A stretch of DNA of 64,000 nucleotides, taken from NCBI RefSeq assembly GCF_947507565.1, contig NC_089188.1, positions 2,294,001-2,358,000 on the forward strand, read 5' to 3'. The translations under genes and the position numbers were made by a program. The notes under the pieces were generated by a model. It did no database searches, had not been told where the DNA came from, and saw only the letters and a program-made list of their open reading frames with translations. The number at the start of each line of letters is the position of its first letter. Position 1 is the stretch's first letter. Source of the DNA: Oscarella lobularis (lineage: Eukaryota > Porifera > Homoscleromorpha > Homosclerophorida > Oscarellidae). Below are positions 1 to 13,737 of this stretch, one piece after another.

Positions 1-2970
1 GCGATCGAATTCGCGCGATGCGCGACGAGTTCTCCAAGGTAAAATCTAACGACAAATCTTGCAGAACGGCATAGGGATAGAAATCGAAAGGCAGCGCTTT
101 CGTCCTTTCTGTTTTTCCCACGTCTCGATCGCGCTCTCCCAGGGATCGTAGAGAAAACAATGACGCGCGAAATCTTATCCGTGCGCGTGCACACGTCGAG
201 GCGTGCACTCGCCGTTCTCCCTATTTGCGTATTTTTCGTCAGGTGGCAGACGCCATGGAACTATTTGCCCTAAGCGGCGAAAGGTGCAGAACGAAAGTAC
301 GCGTGCGGGGGAGGGGCGTTTTATTTGTTACACACGCGCTCACGTGCGTTCTAAAGGAAGCGGAGCAAGTGCGCCCCGCCGAATTGCTGAGCCGATTGAG
401 TGCATTTAGCAGCAAGAATATAGAGATACTGGTACAATAGAATAAAGGGAACGCGAAAAAAATACATATATATATCGTAGGCAATAGAAATGCAGAAGCA
501 GGCCAGTGCAAATGGAAAAGACAAACTGGAAAGAGGTTAACATTAAAAATTAGGTCATCTACTTTGCTATTTGGAGTTATTATTATTATGTACCCTTTCT
601 TCAATGTAGATCTAGCCCTAGGTACTATACTTTCTTCTTCTCTAGATGAAGTGGGTGGGAAATTGATTGATATTGCTGAGAAGATGACATCGCTGAGACA
701 TGAACTCGTTCCCTTAGTCGATGTCAGTGAGATTAATATTTATATGTATGTATATTCAAATGTGTTCTAGGCAAAAAGTTTAAGGGAAACGAAGCTGCAG
801 AGAGAACTCAGTGATCTTCGATGTAACGTAGCATTGAGACTTGTAGAAATTACGTTTGTAGAATTTTAATGTTTGCAGATGCGCTTTCAGAAGCGAAACG
901 GGGTCAGGAAGATTATAGAAAGAGGTTAATTAGCAGAAAAAAAGACTCCCTTTGCTGATGAATACATAGATTTGATACTGCAACTCGTTCTTGTGGCGTT
1001 GCCGAGACAACGATTTCGACTCTGAAGAGTCAGTTGAAGGAGAAAACGGATGAAGTAGGGAAGTGAGTATAGTCAGTGAAGACATCCGTGTCTTTGCTCT
1101 CTATGTTCTTTTCTGAACAGATTGAAGCGTAATGCCAACGTTTGCCTATGGGAAAGGGAGAAAACGCGGCTATTAGACGAAGCAGAAAAGAGGATAAAAC
1201 AGCTGGAAGAAGAGCTGAAAGAAGCAACGGATGCAAATGAAAATTTGCGAAAAATGTACGAGGTAAATAATTCAAAAAATTCTCGTCGCCTCATCCGGTT
1301 ATTGAAATTGATTAAGGACGTCAAAAGTATGCTAAAGAAGGCAAATATGCGAGCCGAATTAAATAGGCAGCACTACCGCGGCAACGATGACGGTTAGCTC
1401 ATTTTAATTATTAATTATTATTTATATTTATATTTTAGAATCCGTTGCTGAATCTGAAAAGCTCAAGCAGGCACTCTATGTACGAGAAAAGGTACACGGC
1501 AATCTTAAGCAGGTATTTATCTATTAATTAATCTTTGGTGTTAGAATGTCGCCGCGGCTCTGAGTACGGCAAAAGAGCTGCAAAAACAGTTCATTGGAAT
1601 ATTGAATGGGTTACAGTTTGACTACAGGCACGCCAAGGAGTCGATTTCCCTGCCTATGCAACGTGCTACTGTTGTTCTAGAGCTCTCAAAGCGACGTTGA
1701 ATCTCGACCCGGATAGCAGAGAAATGTCCGAAGCGGTGCGATATCAGGAAATGCTTGAACTCCTGCGAGAATCGTGTGCAAGCGGTACGCTAAACAGCGT
1801 TCGCGCCAGTCTACCTGAGCACTACATTGGAGTGCAATCAGTACGTTTTTTCAATAGTAAAGACATTTTTATTAGAAATTATGCGTACCAGGATGTAAAG
1901 GCTTTTTCTCCTGAGGTGTTGAAGCTATCTGATCAAATGAGGTGGGGGAGTGCTGCACTTTCGCTTTCTTTTTTTTCGAATGTGAGATCTCTTTGTTCTA
2001 AGACGAAGGTCTTTGTCCAGTCGTAGCGGTGAACGTGAAGCGGTCAATGGAGTGCCGTTGGATGAGGTATTAAAACACTCTGCTATGGCGGAGAAATTAT
2101 CGTCGCAAGCCGTCGCCACGAATGCGGAATCCAAGCAGATGAGTCGTGGAACTGAAGGAAAGAAGCCACTGTCTAATTTTTTATTTTTTATTTTATATTA
2201 TTATTTATTTATAGCTCGACATCCGGAATTGATAGATAAACGAACTGGCATGGTGAAAATGGAGGAATGCCAGCGCTATTTTCCTGCTATGACTCAAGGC
2301 CAGGTGCGTTGCAATTTCATTCTTTTTTTCTTTTGGCAGATCAATCATTCTGTACATATAGTAATTTTCATCGCGCTCTTTGGCTCCCAGCGAAAAGACT
2401 AATTGGCTAATAATGTAGTGCTTATACGTTCGAAATAATATATAAAAGTTGAACGCGTTCTAATAAAAATAAGTTCTAATTGGCCCGATTAGTGACTGGA
2501 GTAAACGGTCTTCTTTACTAAGCAAGACTCTTTTAGATAAGGACCCACTTTTCCAAATTTATGAGTTGTGACAGAGATGGTAATGCTATTCTTGACAAAG
2601 CAGAGGTGCGAGCTCCCCTTCCTAAATGTCTGTGCTCATCTGGCTGCTGCAGATGACAGAAGCGCTGGCGAAAATTCTAAACAGAGCCCTATCTGATGAA
2701 GAGATTGAGGTAATAGTCTGTTTCAATTGAGAAACTGTGTCAAGCAGTAGTTTGGGAAGGATTTTCTGGAAGAAACTGATTTGGACGGAAATAAAGAAAT
2801 AGACTTTTACGAATTTTTGTGCATCGCTCAGAAAGGGGTTCAAAAAAATGGTCAAAAATGTCGCTTATTAATTAATTAATCTTTATACGTGTACCTATCT
2901 AGGCAAAGCAAAAGTTCTTCGCGAAGCCCAACGGAGAAAAAATCATTCTAACGTATGTGTCATTCAGTAG
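1..2970 (+). CDS. Coiled-coil protein with C-terminal EF-hands (5' end outside window)
   Basis: I read about 18 short exons in consistent phase, and the first is cut by the window edge. Examples are 646-722, 771 to about 820, 970 to about 1061 and 1121-1262. The middle exons encode charged heptad-rich helices (for instance EKRIKQLEEELKEATDANE), so a long coiled coil is likely. The 3' exons carry EF-hands: a loop DRDGNAILDKAE near 2575-2605 and a second, DLDGNKEIDFYE, near 2780-2816. Both have acidic residues at the expected calcium-binding positions. The last exon reads on to a TAG at 2968-2970, about 107 bp before the next start codon. The protein is probably cytoplasmic or cytoskeletal and calcium-responsive. 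That role is inferred from domains only, and I do not recognise an orthologue. Exon borders near 1650-1690 and 2150-2220 are uncertain. Confidence 0.6.
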
Positions 2971-3076
2971 AGTTGTATTTTTTTGCGGCGTGCAATTCTA
3001 CACGTGCCAATACACGTGCTATTCATTATACGGGGTCGCTACGTTCTCGCGAGAAAAATGACATAGGAAGAAAAGA

Positions 3077-5146
3077 ATGGATTCAGAAAGCAGCGAGCCG
3101 CTGTACGCGCCGGATTACGAAGCACTCAGACGCAGCTGTCACGATCGGACGAAAAAAGCCCTCAAAGTCAGCCGTTTTCAAAATCCCGCATATGTAGATC
3201 GTCAGATTCTCTCTTTTCCAGGCCGTCGACGCGTCTCTAGCCGAGAAAGTGATGCCCGAGGTAAGAAGAAACCTTGGAGAAGACTCGACGAGAGTAAACG
3301 GTTCGCTATCGCTTCAGAAGAACGCCGAATCGACGACGAATCGTCGCGAAGCGGCGGCTATTCTCATACAGGCCCATTATCGTGGCCATCTGGGCCGAAA
3401 AGAGCACGTGCGACGCCTATATGAGCAATTCGAACGCGTAAGAGCCAACTCGCGCGAAAAGACGAGCGAAAAATCGGCGCCATAGGAGGAGAAAGCGCGA
3501 CTAGAAAAACAAAGAGCTCAAGTCGAAGAGGGCCAAGTTCTCATAGAAACGTACGAAGGCAAAAATCGTTAGGGATTCGCGGAGACCCTTTGTAGTCTCC
3601 TCTCTATTTATCTCTAGAAATAGACTCGAACGCGAGGTGGAGGAGGATCGCGTCTGTCGACGTAATAGGCAATTGAGACTCGTTGCTTATGCGATTCGGT
3701 GAGTGCGTGTGTCTACGTGGTTGGGGTTTCTTTCGGTTGCTTGGTGAGCGTGGTGTATTTGTCTAATAGGATACAAAGAGCGTGGAGACGATATAAGCGG
3801 AAGTTGACGCCACGTGATCAAAATGACGATCAGGAGACTAACCAATCAGAGGACGGTCTCGTTGAAGTGGCACGTGATCTAAATGATGACGGAGATGTTT
3901 CGGAAGAGGCTAACCAATCAGAGGATAGTCTCCTTGATCAAAACGATGATCAAGAGGCTAACCAATCAGATGATGGTCTCGTTGAAGTGGCACGTGATCT
4001 AAATGATGACGGAGAAACTAACCAATCAGAGGATAGTCTCCTTGATCAAAATGACAATCAAGAAACTAACCAATCAGATGATGGTCTCGTTGAAGTGGCA
4101 CGTGATCAAGAGACTAACCAATTAGATTCGAGAAGAAGAAGAAGCAACAGTGAGCCTTCATTTGGATATCGATTTCAAAAGAACGAAATCGAGGAAAGAA
4201 CTGCTCGTTTCTATAGTGACACGTCGGACAATGAGGCTCCTCCTCCCGATGTAAATTTGGACGAAGAGGAGGAAGAATCAGCAATGAGTCCATCTGAACG
4301 GTTGACCATGAATTGGGCGGCTGCTGAAATGAGACTCAGGGCTCTGGACGCAACCGAAGCGATTTCTGATAAACATTTGATGAAGGTATCTCATCAATTG
4401 AGTTGCACTAGCACTACAAGTGAAGAGACGGCTACGACTGCAGGCGGATCGACTAGTTTGGAAGTGGGAAGTCCCGGCGTTTCGAATTCGAATCTCGCGT
4501 ATAAATGGAAGGGCGGAAGACCGAGTTTTCAAATGGTTTTCGTCGAGGACGTGATGGAAAGTAGCGGCGAAGAGGATTTGAGAACGCCTACGAATTTTCT
4601 GACGAGACCTTCGTACGTCGACGACGAAAAGTCCAAAGAGCCGAAACGCGACGACGTTTCTTTTGCTTTTGATAAGGAGGAACCCGTTCCGTCTCCTTTA
4701 TCCGCTTCGCCTCGGCTTGAAGTTTTGTCACCCAGAGAGACGTTTCTCCGAGGACAGCGACGTTTTTTCACGAGGCAATCGCTTGAACGGCTGTCTGTTA
4801 TTCAGCTTATTTGCATTGTTGAGAGTTTGCGGAAGCAGATACATGGTAGGCGTTTTGATTGTCTTTGTACTGGTTCCGTGCGTGAGTGGGCGTCTATCTT
4901 TTTATTAAAGGGGCGTCTGAAGTGCTCGTTGACAGTCTGATTGAAAAGGACGATTACCAAGAAAAGCAGAACGGTTTGAATAATCAAATAGCGGAACTAA
5001 CGAGGTATCAGTGTCAATTCACAAAAGAATGCACAGTTCGTGAATTGTGTATGTATAGGGATGTCCAGGTGGAACACAAGGCAGCTCAAAAGTCTCCAAA
5101 AACGAAGAAACCTAAACGCAAGAAATGGTGGCCAAAACCGTCTTAG
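3077..5146 (+). CDS. IQ-motif protein with acidic tandem repeat
   Basis: The start is the ATG at 3077 (MDSESSEPLYAPDYEALRR). The first exon ends before GTAGAT near 3200 and joins in phase to an exon opening at about 3222. Two calmodulin-binding IQ motifs are visible: ILIQAHYRGHLGRK near 3363-3405, and IQRAWRRYKRK at about 3770-3803, the second created exactly across a splice junction. The large exon that follows encodes an acidic Asn/Gln/Asp repeat (3825-4125), then a serine-rich, probably disordered region. The final exon ends in a lysine-rich tail with stop TAG at 5144-5146, and AATAAA follows at 5162-5167. Calmodulin or myosin-light-chain-like binding is inferred from the IQ motifs. The intron around 3571-3620 has an ambiguous acceptor. 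The family is not recognised. Confidence 0.65.
3825..4125 (+). repeat. In-frame acidic tandem repeat
   Basis: The block containing ACCAATCAGA recurs at 3841, 3913, 3961, 4021 and 4069, with a variant at 4117. Spacings are 72, 48, 60, 48 and 48 bp, all multiples of 12, so the frame is kept. It encodes variants of NQSEDSLLDQNDDQE and NQSDDGLVEVARDLNDDGE. The mixed spacings suggest repeat gain and loss in 12-bp steps. Confidence 0.85.
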
Positions 5147-5161
5147 ATAGAGAGAGAAGTA

Positions 5162-5167
5162 AATAAA
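5162..5167 (+). promoter_or_regulatory. Poly(A) signal AATAAA
   Basis: A canonical AATAAA lies 15 bp after the stop codon of the IQ-motif gene. Position and sequence fit a polyadenylation signal; cleavage was not shown. Confidence 0.5.
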
Positions 5168-5334
5168 TTGGTGACGTAGGTACTAACGCGCGTGTTGACG
5201 TTCGATAATTTGCATTGGCACGTCGCCTCCAGCCAATCACGTCGCGCGCATCAAAATAACATTAGGAGCGACTCCTACTTAGCTGACGACTCGCGCCCAA
5301 GCCCTAAACTACTCTCGTCTTCGTTGTGAGCGCA

Positions 5335-6205
5335 ATGTGTGGCAATCTTACGGGCTGCGGCTATTTGTGGGCTATGCTATCGATCATCGTCGCCGCCTCG
5401 ACGTCGGTTGGCTACTATTACGCCGAATGGATAACAACGCAACCCCATTTGAGCGGCAGGGCGGTCTCGAACGTCACGACGGGCACCACCTTTTGCGAGG
5501 GCAAAAACGCGTCCGAACTCGCCGAGACGTCGTTTACGTTTTCGACGTTTCGTCGCTGCAACTATTGGACGACGGAGGAAGACGAAAACGAGGGTACGCG
5601 ATGCTACAAGATCGTCCACAAGTGCGGTCGATACAAGGATTTCGGCGGGGACGAAGGGATACCGTCGGCGGCGTGGCAAGCGGGCGCAATTATGGGGGGA
5701 ACGGGAGCGGGGCTCCTTATCATGGTCGCGCTTGTCGCTTTTTTTGCGCTCTTTATCAAGGGCATTTTCAACAAATACGTCGCGGGAATGTGCGGATTCT
5801 TTCAGTTCTTGGCCTGTAAGTATCGCAACGAGGGGAGGGCCCCCTTTGAGTCAGTTCCCTTTCTTCCCCGCGCGCTGTCGACGTGTCAGATCCGGGATGA
5901 ATTGAGTGTTTCCATGGATCCCGCATGACTGAATAGGCTTCCATTCGTTAACTGTCTCCTTTTTCTCGGTAGTCGGTCTCGTCGCGGCGACAGTCATAGT
6001 CTATCCGCTCGGCTTCGACGCCAAGCGAATACAAAGCGAGGCTTGCGGGTTGGGCGCCGGGCAATTCGACTTAGGCACTTGTTCGTTCGGATGGCCCTTC
6101 TGGCTTTCCGCCGGATCGGCCATCGCTATTCTTCTCGTTGCCTGTCTATCGCCTGTCGCCCGAAAGAACGACGAGAGTCTCTACAAGAGAGGCTACGTCA
6201 TCTGA
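5335..6205 (+). CDS. Claudin/PMP22-like tetraspan membrane protein
   Basis: Two exons, 5335-5815 and 5973-6205, joined in phase 1. The start is the ATG at 5335; an upstream in-frame GTG was ignored. The roughly 238-residue product has four hydrophobic segments: about residues 11-28, 125-150 and, in exon 2, two more after the junction (FGLVAATVIVYPLGF and FWLSAGSAIAILLVACL). The first extracellular loop is large, with several cysteines and possible N-glycosylation sites, and the short C-terminal tail ends YKRGYVI. This topology is that of the PMP22/claudin/calcium-channel-gamma superfamily, which acts in cell contacts or channel regulation at the plasma membrane. The exact claudin W-GLW-C-C signature is not clearly present, so claudin function is not assured. 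Confidence 0.75.
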
Positions 6206-6422
6206 ACGCCCTGGTGGAAACGATGCAGTTCTGAATGTAATTAAATTTAAGTCGGGTAGATTCTTGTTAGTAGGTTAGGGTTATGTGCAAATGAGACTTC
6301 TTTTCGCTTTGGCCTCTGGCAGTACACTTTTTTTTTGGCGTGGTTATGAACTTATGATATCCTAGTAGTTTTCACTTTGCGGTGTGCACGTGACGCTCTC
6401 TTTTTAGACCCCGTACACCTAA

Positions 6423-8846
<2,424 letters not shown>

Positions 8847-9102
8847 ACGCGAAATAAGCGGCTTATTAATTCCTTGAATAGTTGCGCTATGTTTTGTATG
8901 CTTGATTTTTTTTGTATTGTATTCGAAACAGAACCGCGAAGGGGGGGAATGACGTCTTTGATTTTAGTTCGAGACGGAAGCGTAGGTGCGTTCGATGGCG
9001 GTTGGGACGCCCTCCTTTGTCTCTGATAGGCTCTCGAGCTGTTAGAGTCTGTTGGAACTAAAGAGTGCGACTAGCTTGAGTTTTCTCTCCTCTCTACGTC
9101 GT

Positions 9103-12100
9103 ATGCAGCGGTTCGTTGTCTCTATCGTTTTGTGGAGCTGTTTGCTTCCGATCATAAGCTCCGATGGTCACGATGGCATGACAGGGAACTCGAAAGAAGG
9201 TAGGTAAAGTCTCCTTTTAGATCTCCCTGCAAATTATCTCCCTTTGGCGTCTGCGTGTTAGGTCTGGCGCACTCTGGCTCTCGATTTGTCGCTCTGCGTC
9301 CTCCGTCGAATGCGCGCATCATCAAACTACTCATCATTTCGACTGATTCATCGAAACCCGTGCGAGTGACCGTCACGGAAACGGATAGCGGCGACAGTCG
9401 CACAGCCACGGTCGCCGTCACGAAATTCCTCCCTCGGGGACAACCGATATCACTCCGACCCTACAAACGCGTCGACAGGAGCAGCGTCGACGTCGTAGCG
9501 ACGGGCGGGAATATCAGCGTTCACGTCGTCGAAATCGACTCGTCGTCGCACGTCACAACAAATGTCGGTCAGCTCTTACCTATTAGTACGATACCCAAGG
9601 CAGAAAAGTACGTTTTCGTTGCCCCTGACGTCAATCGGGGCCGCGATACGCTGCATATTGCTTCCGTACCCGGCGTAGCGGCCCAAGTTACGATCGAAGT
9701 GCCGTACGATATTGCCTTTAGTTCGTGGAATCTTCCTTATTTCGTTAAGCGAATGACCTTTGATTTACCTGACAGTATGGTCGTGAGGATCGTTCGTCCA
9801 AGGGGGGCTTCGCTGCGAGGTTTCAAAGTTTGGTCGTCGGCACCTATTGCCGTTTTTGTCAGTCATCAATTTCCGCGGAGGCGTGACGGCGTTTTTCATC
9901 AGCTTCCGGGTGTTTCGCAATTAAGCGATACGTACTATTTCCTCGCGCCAAATGACTTGTCCGTTTTTCCGTGGACCATATACGAGAACACCACTGATGA
10001 CGATATAGACGCCGGTTCTGATGATATTTATTTCGAGTCATATGACAATTTCAGTATTGGTGTCGTCAATGGTCATTCTAAAATGGCATTGGCGCTGTCT
10101 TACCAAGGAGAACGACTTGATCGCTGGGTTTTACCTGTTATTGACGAAGAATCGCGAAAGTATCACATCTTTCATCCACAGAGCGTCTCGCTAAGTTACA
10201 CTTATGTTACCTATGTTGGCATAGTGGCTCACTCGAAAATAAGGCTCACTGTCAACGGAGAGCCGCAAGTTTTGCAGTGGACGATCAGCGAAATGAACGG
10301 CGAAGAAATCTACGTTGCCATGTTTGAAATATTGGGAGAACCGCTGCGCGGAGACGTCGCGCTAACTGCCATGTATCACATCGAAGGCGACGCCTTCTAC
10401 TCATTGAACTCGTATTTTTCCATTAGACCGACTCCCACAACGGAAGCGCCTACTACAACAGAAGTACCAACAACAGAAAAAACTACAATAGAGCCACTTA
10501 TCACCACAACGGAAGCGCCTACTACAACAGAAGTACCAACAACAGAAAAAACTACAATAGAGCCACCTATCACCACAACCGAAGCACCTACTACAACAGA
10601 AGTACCAACAACAGAAAAAACTACAATAGAGCCACCTATCACCACAACGGAAGCGCCTACTACAACAGAAGTACCAACAACAGAAAAAACTACAATAGAG
10701 CCACTTATCACCACAACGGAAGCGCCTACTACAACAGAAGTACCAACAACAGAAAAAACTACAATAGAGCCACTTATCACCACAACGGAAGCAACTGCTA
10801 CGACAGAAGTACCAACAACAGAAAAAACTACAACAGAACCACTTATCACCACAACGGAAGCAACTGCTACGACAGAAGTACCAACAACAGAAAAAACTAC
10901 AACAGAGCCACTTATCACCACAACGGAAGCGCCTACTACAACAGAACCAACAGCAGAAAAAACTACAATAGAGCCACCTATCACCACAACCGAAGCACCT
11001 ACTACAACAGAAGTACCAACAACAGAAAAAACTACAACAGAGCCACTTATCACCACAACGGAAGCGCCTACTACAACAGAAGTACCAACAACAGAAAAAA
11101 CTACAACAGAGCCACTTATCACCACAACGGAAGCGCCTACTACAACAGAAGTACCAACAACAGAAAAAACTACAATAGAGCCACCTATCACCACAACGGA
11201 AGCAACTGCTACGACAGAAGTACCAACAACAGAAAAAACTACAACAGAACCACTTATCACCACAACGGAAGCAACTGCTACGACAGAAGTACCAACAACA
11301 GAAAAAACTACAACAGAGCCACTTATCACCACAACGGAAGCGCCTACTACAACAGAACCAACAGCAGAAAAAACTACAATAGAGCCACCTATCACCACAA
11401 CCGAAGCACCTACTACAACAGAAGTACCAACAACAGAAAAAACTACAATAGAGCCACTTATCACCACAACGGAAGCGCCTACTACAACAGAAGTACCAAC
11501 AACAGAAAAAACTACAACAGAGCCACTTATCACCACAACGGAAGCGCCTACTACAACAGAAGTACCAACAACAGAAAAAACTACAACAGAGCCACTTATC
11601 ACCACAACGGAAGCGCCTACTACAACAGAAGTACCAACAACAGAAAAAACTACAATAGAGCCACCTATCACCACAACGGAAGCAACTGCTACGACAGAAG
11701 TACCAACAACAGAAAAAACTACAACAGAACCACTTATCACCACAACGGAAGCAACTGCTACGACAGAAGTACCAACAACAGAAAAAACTACAACAGAGCC
11801 ACTTATCACCACAACGGAAGCGCCTACTACAACAGAACCAACAGCAGAAAAAACTACAATAGAGCCACCTATCACCACAACCGAAGCACCTACTACAACA
11901 GAAGTACCAACAACAGAAAAAACTACAATAGAGCCACTTATCACCACAACGGAAGCGCCTACTACAACAGAAGTACCAACAACAGAAAAAACTACAACAG
12001 AGCCACTTATCACCACAACGGAAGCGCCTACTACAACAGAAGTACCAACAACAGAAAAAACTACAACAGAGCCACTTATCACCACAACGGAAGCGCCTAC

Positions 12101-13622
12101 TACAACAGAAGTACCAACAACAGAAAAAACTACAATAGAGCCACCTATCACCACAACGGAAGCAACTGCTACGACAGAAGTACCAACAACAGAAAAAACT
12201 ACAACAGAACCACTTATCACCACAACGGAAGCAACTGCTACGACAGAAGTACCAACAACAGAAAAAACTACAACAGAGCCACTTATCACCACAACGGAAG
12301 CGCCTACTACAACAGAACCAACAGCAGAAAAAACTACAATAGAGCCACCTATCACCACAACCGAAGCACCTACTACAACAGAAGTACCAACAACAGAAAA
12401 AACTACAATAGAGCCACTTATCACCACAACGGAAGCGCCTACTACAACAGAAGTACCAACAACAGAAAAAACTACAATAGAGCCACTTATCACCACAACG
12501 GAAGCGCCTACTACAACAGAAGTACCAACAACAGAAAAAACTACAACAGAGCCACTTATCACCACAACGGAAGCGCCTACTACAACAGAAGTACCAACAA
12601 CAGAAAAAACTACAACAGAGCCACTTATCACCACAACGGAAGCGCCTACTACAACAGAAGTACCAACAACAGAAAAAACTACAACAGAGCCACTTATCAC
12701 CACAACGGAAGCGCCTACTACAACAGAAGTACCAACAACAGAAAAAACTACAATAGAGCCACCTATCACCACAACGGAAGCAACTGCTACGACAGAAGTA
12801 CCAACAACAGAAAAAACTACAACAGAACCACTTATCACCACAACGGAAGCAACTGCTACGACAGAAGTACCAACAACAGAAAAAACTACAACAGAGCCAC
12901 TTATCACCACAACGGAAGCGCCTACTACAACAGAACCAACAGCAGAAAAAACTACAATAGAGCCACCTATCACCACAACCGAAGCACCTACTACAACAGA
13001 AGTACCAACAACAGAAAAAACTACAATAGAGCCACTTATCACCACAACGGAAGCGCCTACTACAACAGAAGTACCAACAACAGAAAAAACTACAATAGAG
13101 CCACCTATCACCACAACGGAAGCAACTGCTACGACAGAAGTACCAACAACAGAAAAAACTACAACAGAGCCACCTATCACAGTTACTACAGAAGAATATA
13201 GCAGTGCGATATCCGGTTCAGGAGATGTACCTTCGATGCGTCCCATTGTCCGTCCGCCCGGATGTCCATCGTCGATTGTCCAGTGCAACGATGCCGATAT
13301 GTCTGTGTTTACACAGAAGCTTAGGGACTGGTTTCTTGTGCAGTCACTACAGTCTTCGATGAGTTTTTCCGAAATATCTGCTGCTTTGAAAAATCAATCT
13401 TCGGAGTCCAATTCGAAAGTTCTTACGTGGCTCTTTGCCCGCCATGACGTCAGTCCTGCGGACGATTTATTGTCTCTGAACGAAATCGATCGTTTTGTTC
13501 AGTACCTGCGACGGCAAAATTGCGCTTGTCATTTTTTTTCGGACTACGGCTGTTTCAAAAATCCAGCTGGGGTGAAAAAAGACGTTCTTGGCATGTGTCT
13601 CTACAAAAATAGATTCCCGTAG
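9103..13622 (+). CDS. Secreted IgGFc-binding domain / mucin-repeat / SPARC-like protein
   Basis: Exon 1 (9103-9199) encodes a signal peptide, MQRFVVSIVLWSCLLPIISS. A 62-bp intron leads to one exon of 4361 bp (9262-13622). Residues after the signal resemble the N-terminal domain of IgGFc-binding proteins, for instance PIAVFVSHQFPRRRDGVFHQLP followed by YYFLAPND. Then come 40 Thr/Glu/Pro-rich units (10434-13178), a probable O-glycosylated stalk. The C-terminus has a helix KLRDWFLVQ, a calcium-loop-like stretch HDVSPADDLLSLNEID and a Cys cluster NCACHFF...GCF, matching the extracellular calcium-binding (EC) domain of SPARC/testican. Its second EF-hand looks degraded. The protein is probably a mucus, surface or matrix component; binding function is inferred. 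The order of domains is not one I know. Confidence 0.8.
10434..13178 (+). repeat. 69-bp mucin-type tandem repeat with higher-order 480-bp period
   Basis: There are forty in-frame units, 35 of 69 bp and five of 66 bp, encoding variants of TTTEAPTTTEVPTTEKTT plus IEPLI or similar. The 66-bp variant, reading TTTEPTAEKTT, starts near 10930, 11341, 11821, 12301 and 12919. Spacings are 411, 480, 480 and 618 bp, which equal 5, 6, 6 and 8 full units plus one short unit. Bases 11341-11820 and 11821-12300 are identical, so whole seven-unit blocks were duplicated recently. Confidence 0.95.
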
Positions 13623-13737
13623 ATCTAAGACATTTTTTGCACACTTGAACCTATTTTAGTACACTTAGCTGCACCGTGCGTGTTTATGTCCAAGAAAATA
13701 TTCTAATCCACCTTAGGCTAAAGTTCCCGGATCACCA

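Noticed and set aside
10397-13288. 963-codon open frame on the minus strand across the mucin repeat (Val/Ser-rich)
   Set aside because: It exists because every 69- or 66-bp unit is a multiple of three, so one stop-free unit is stop-free in all copies. No start context, splice or homology supports it.
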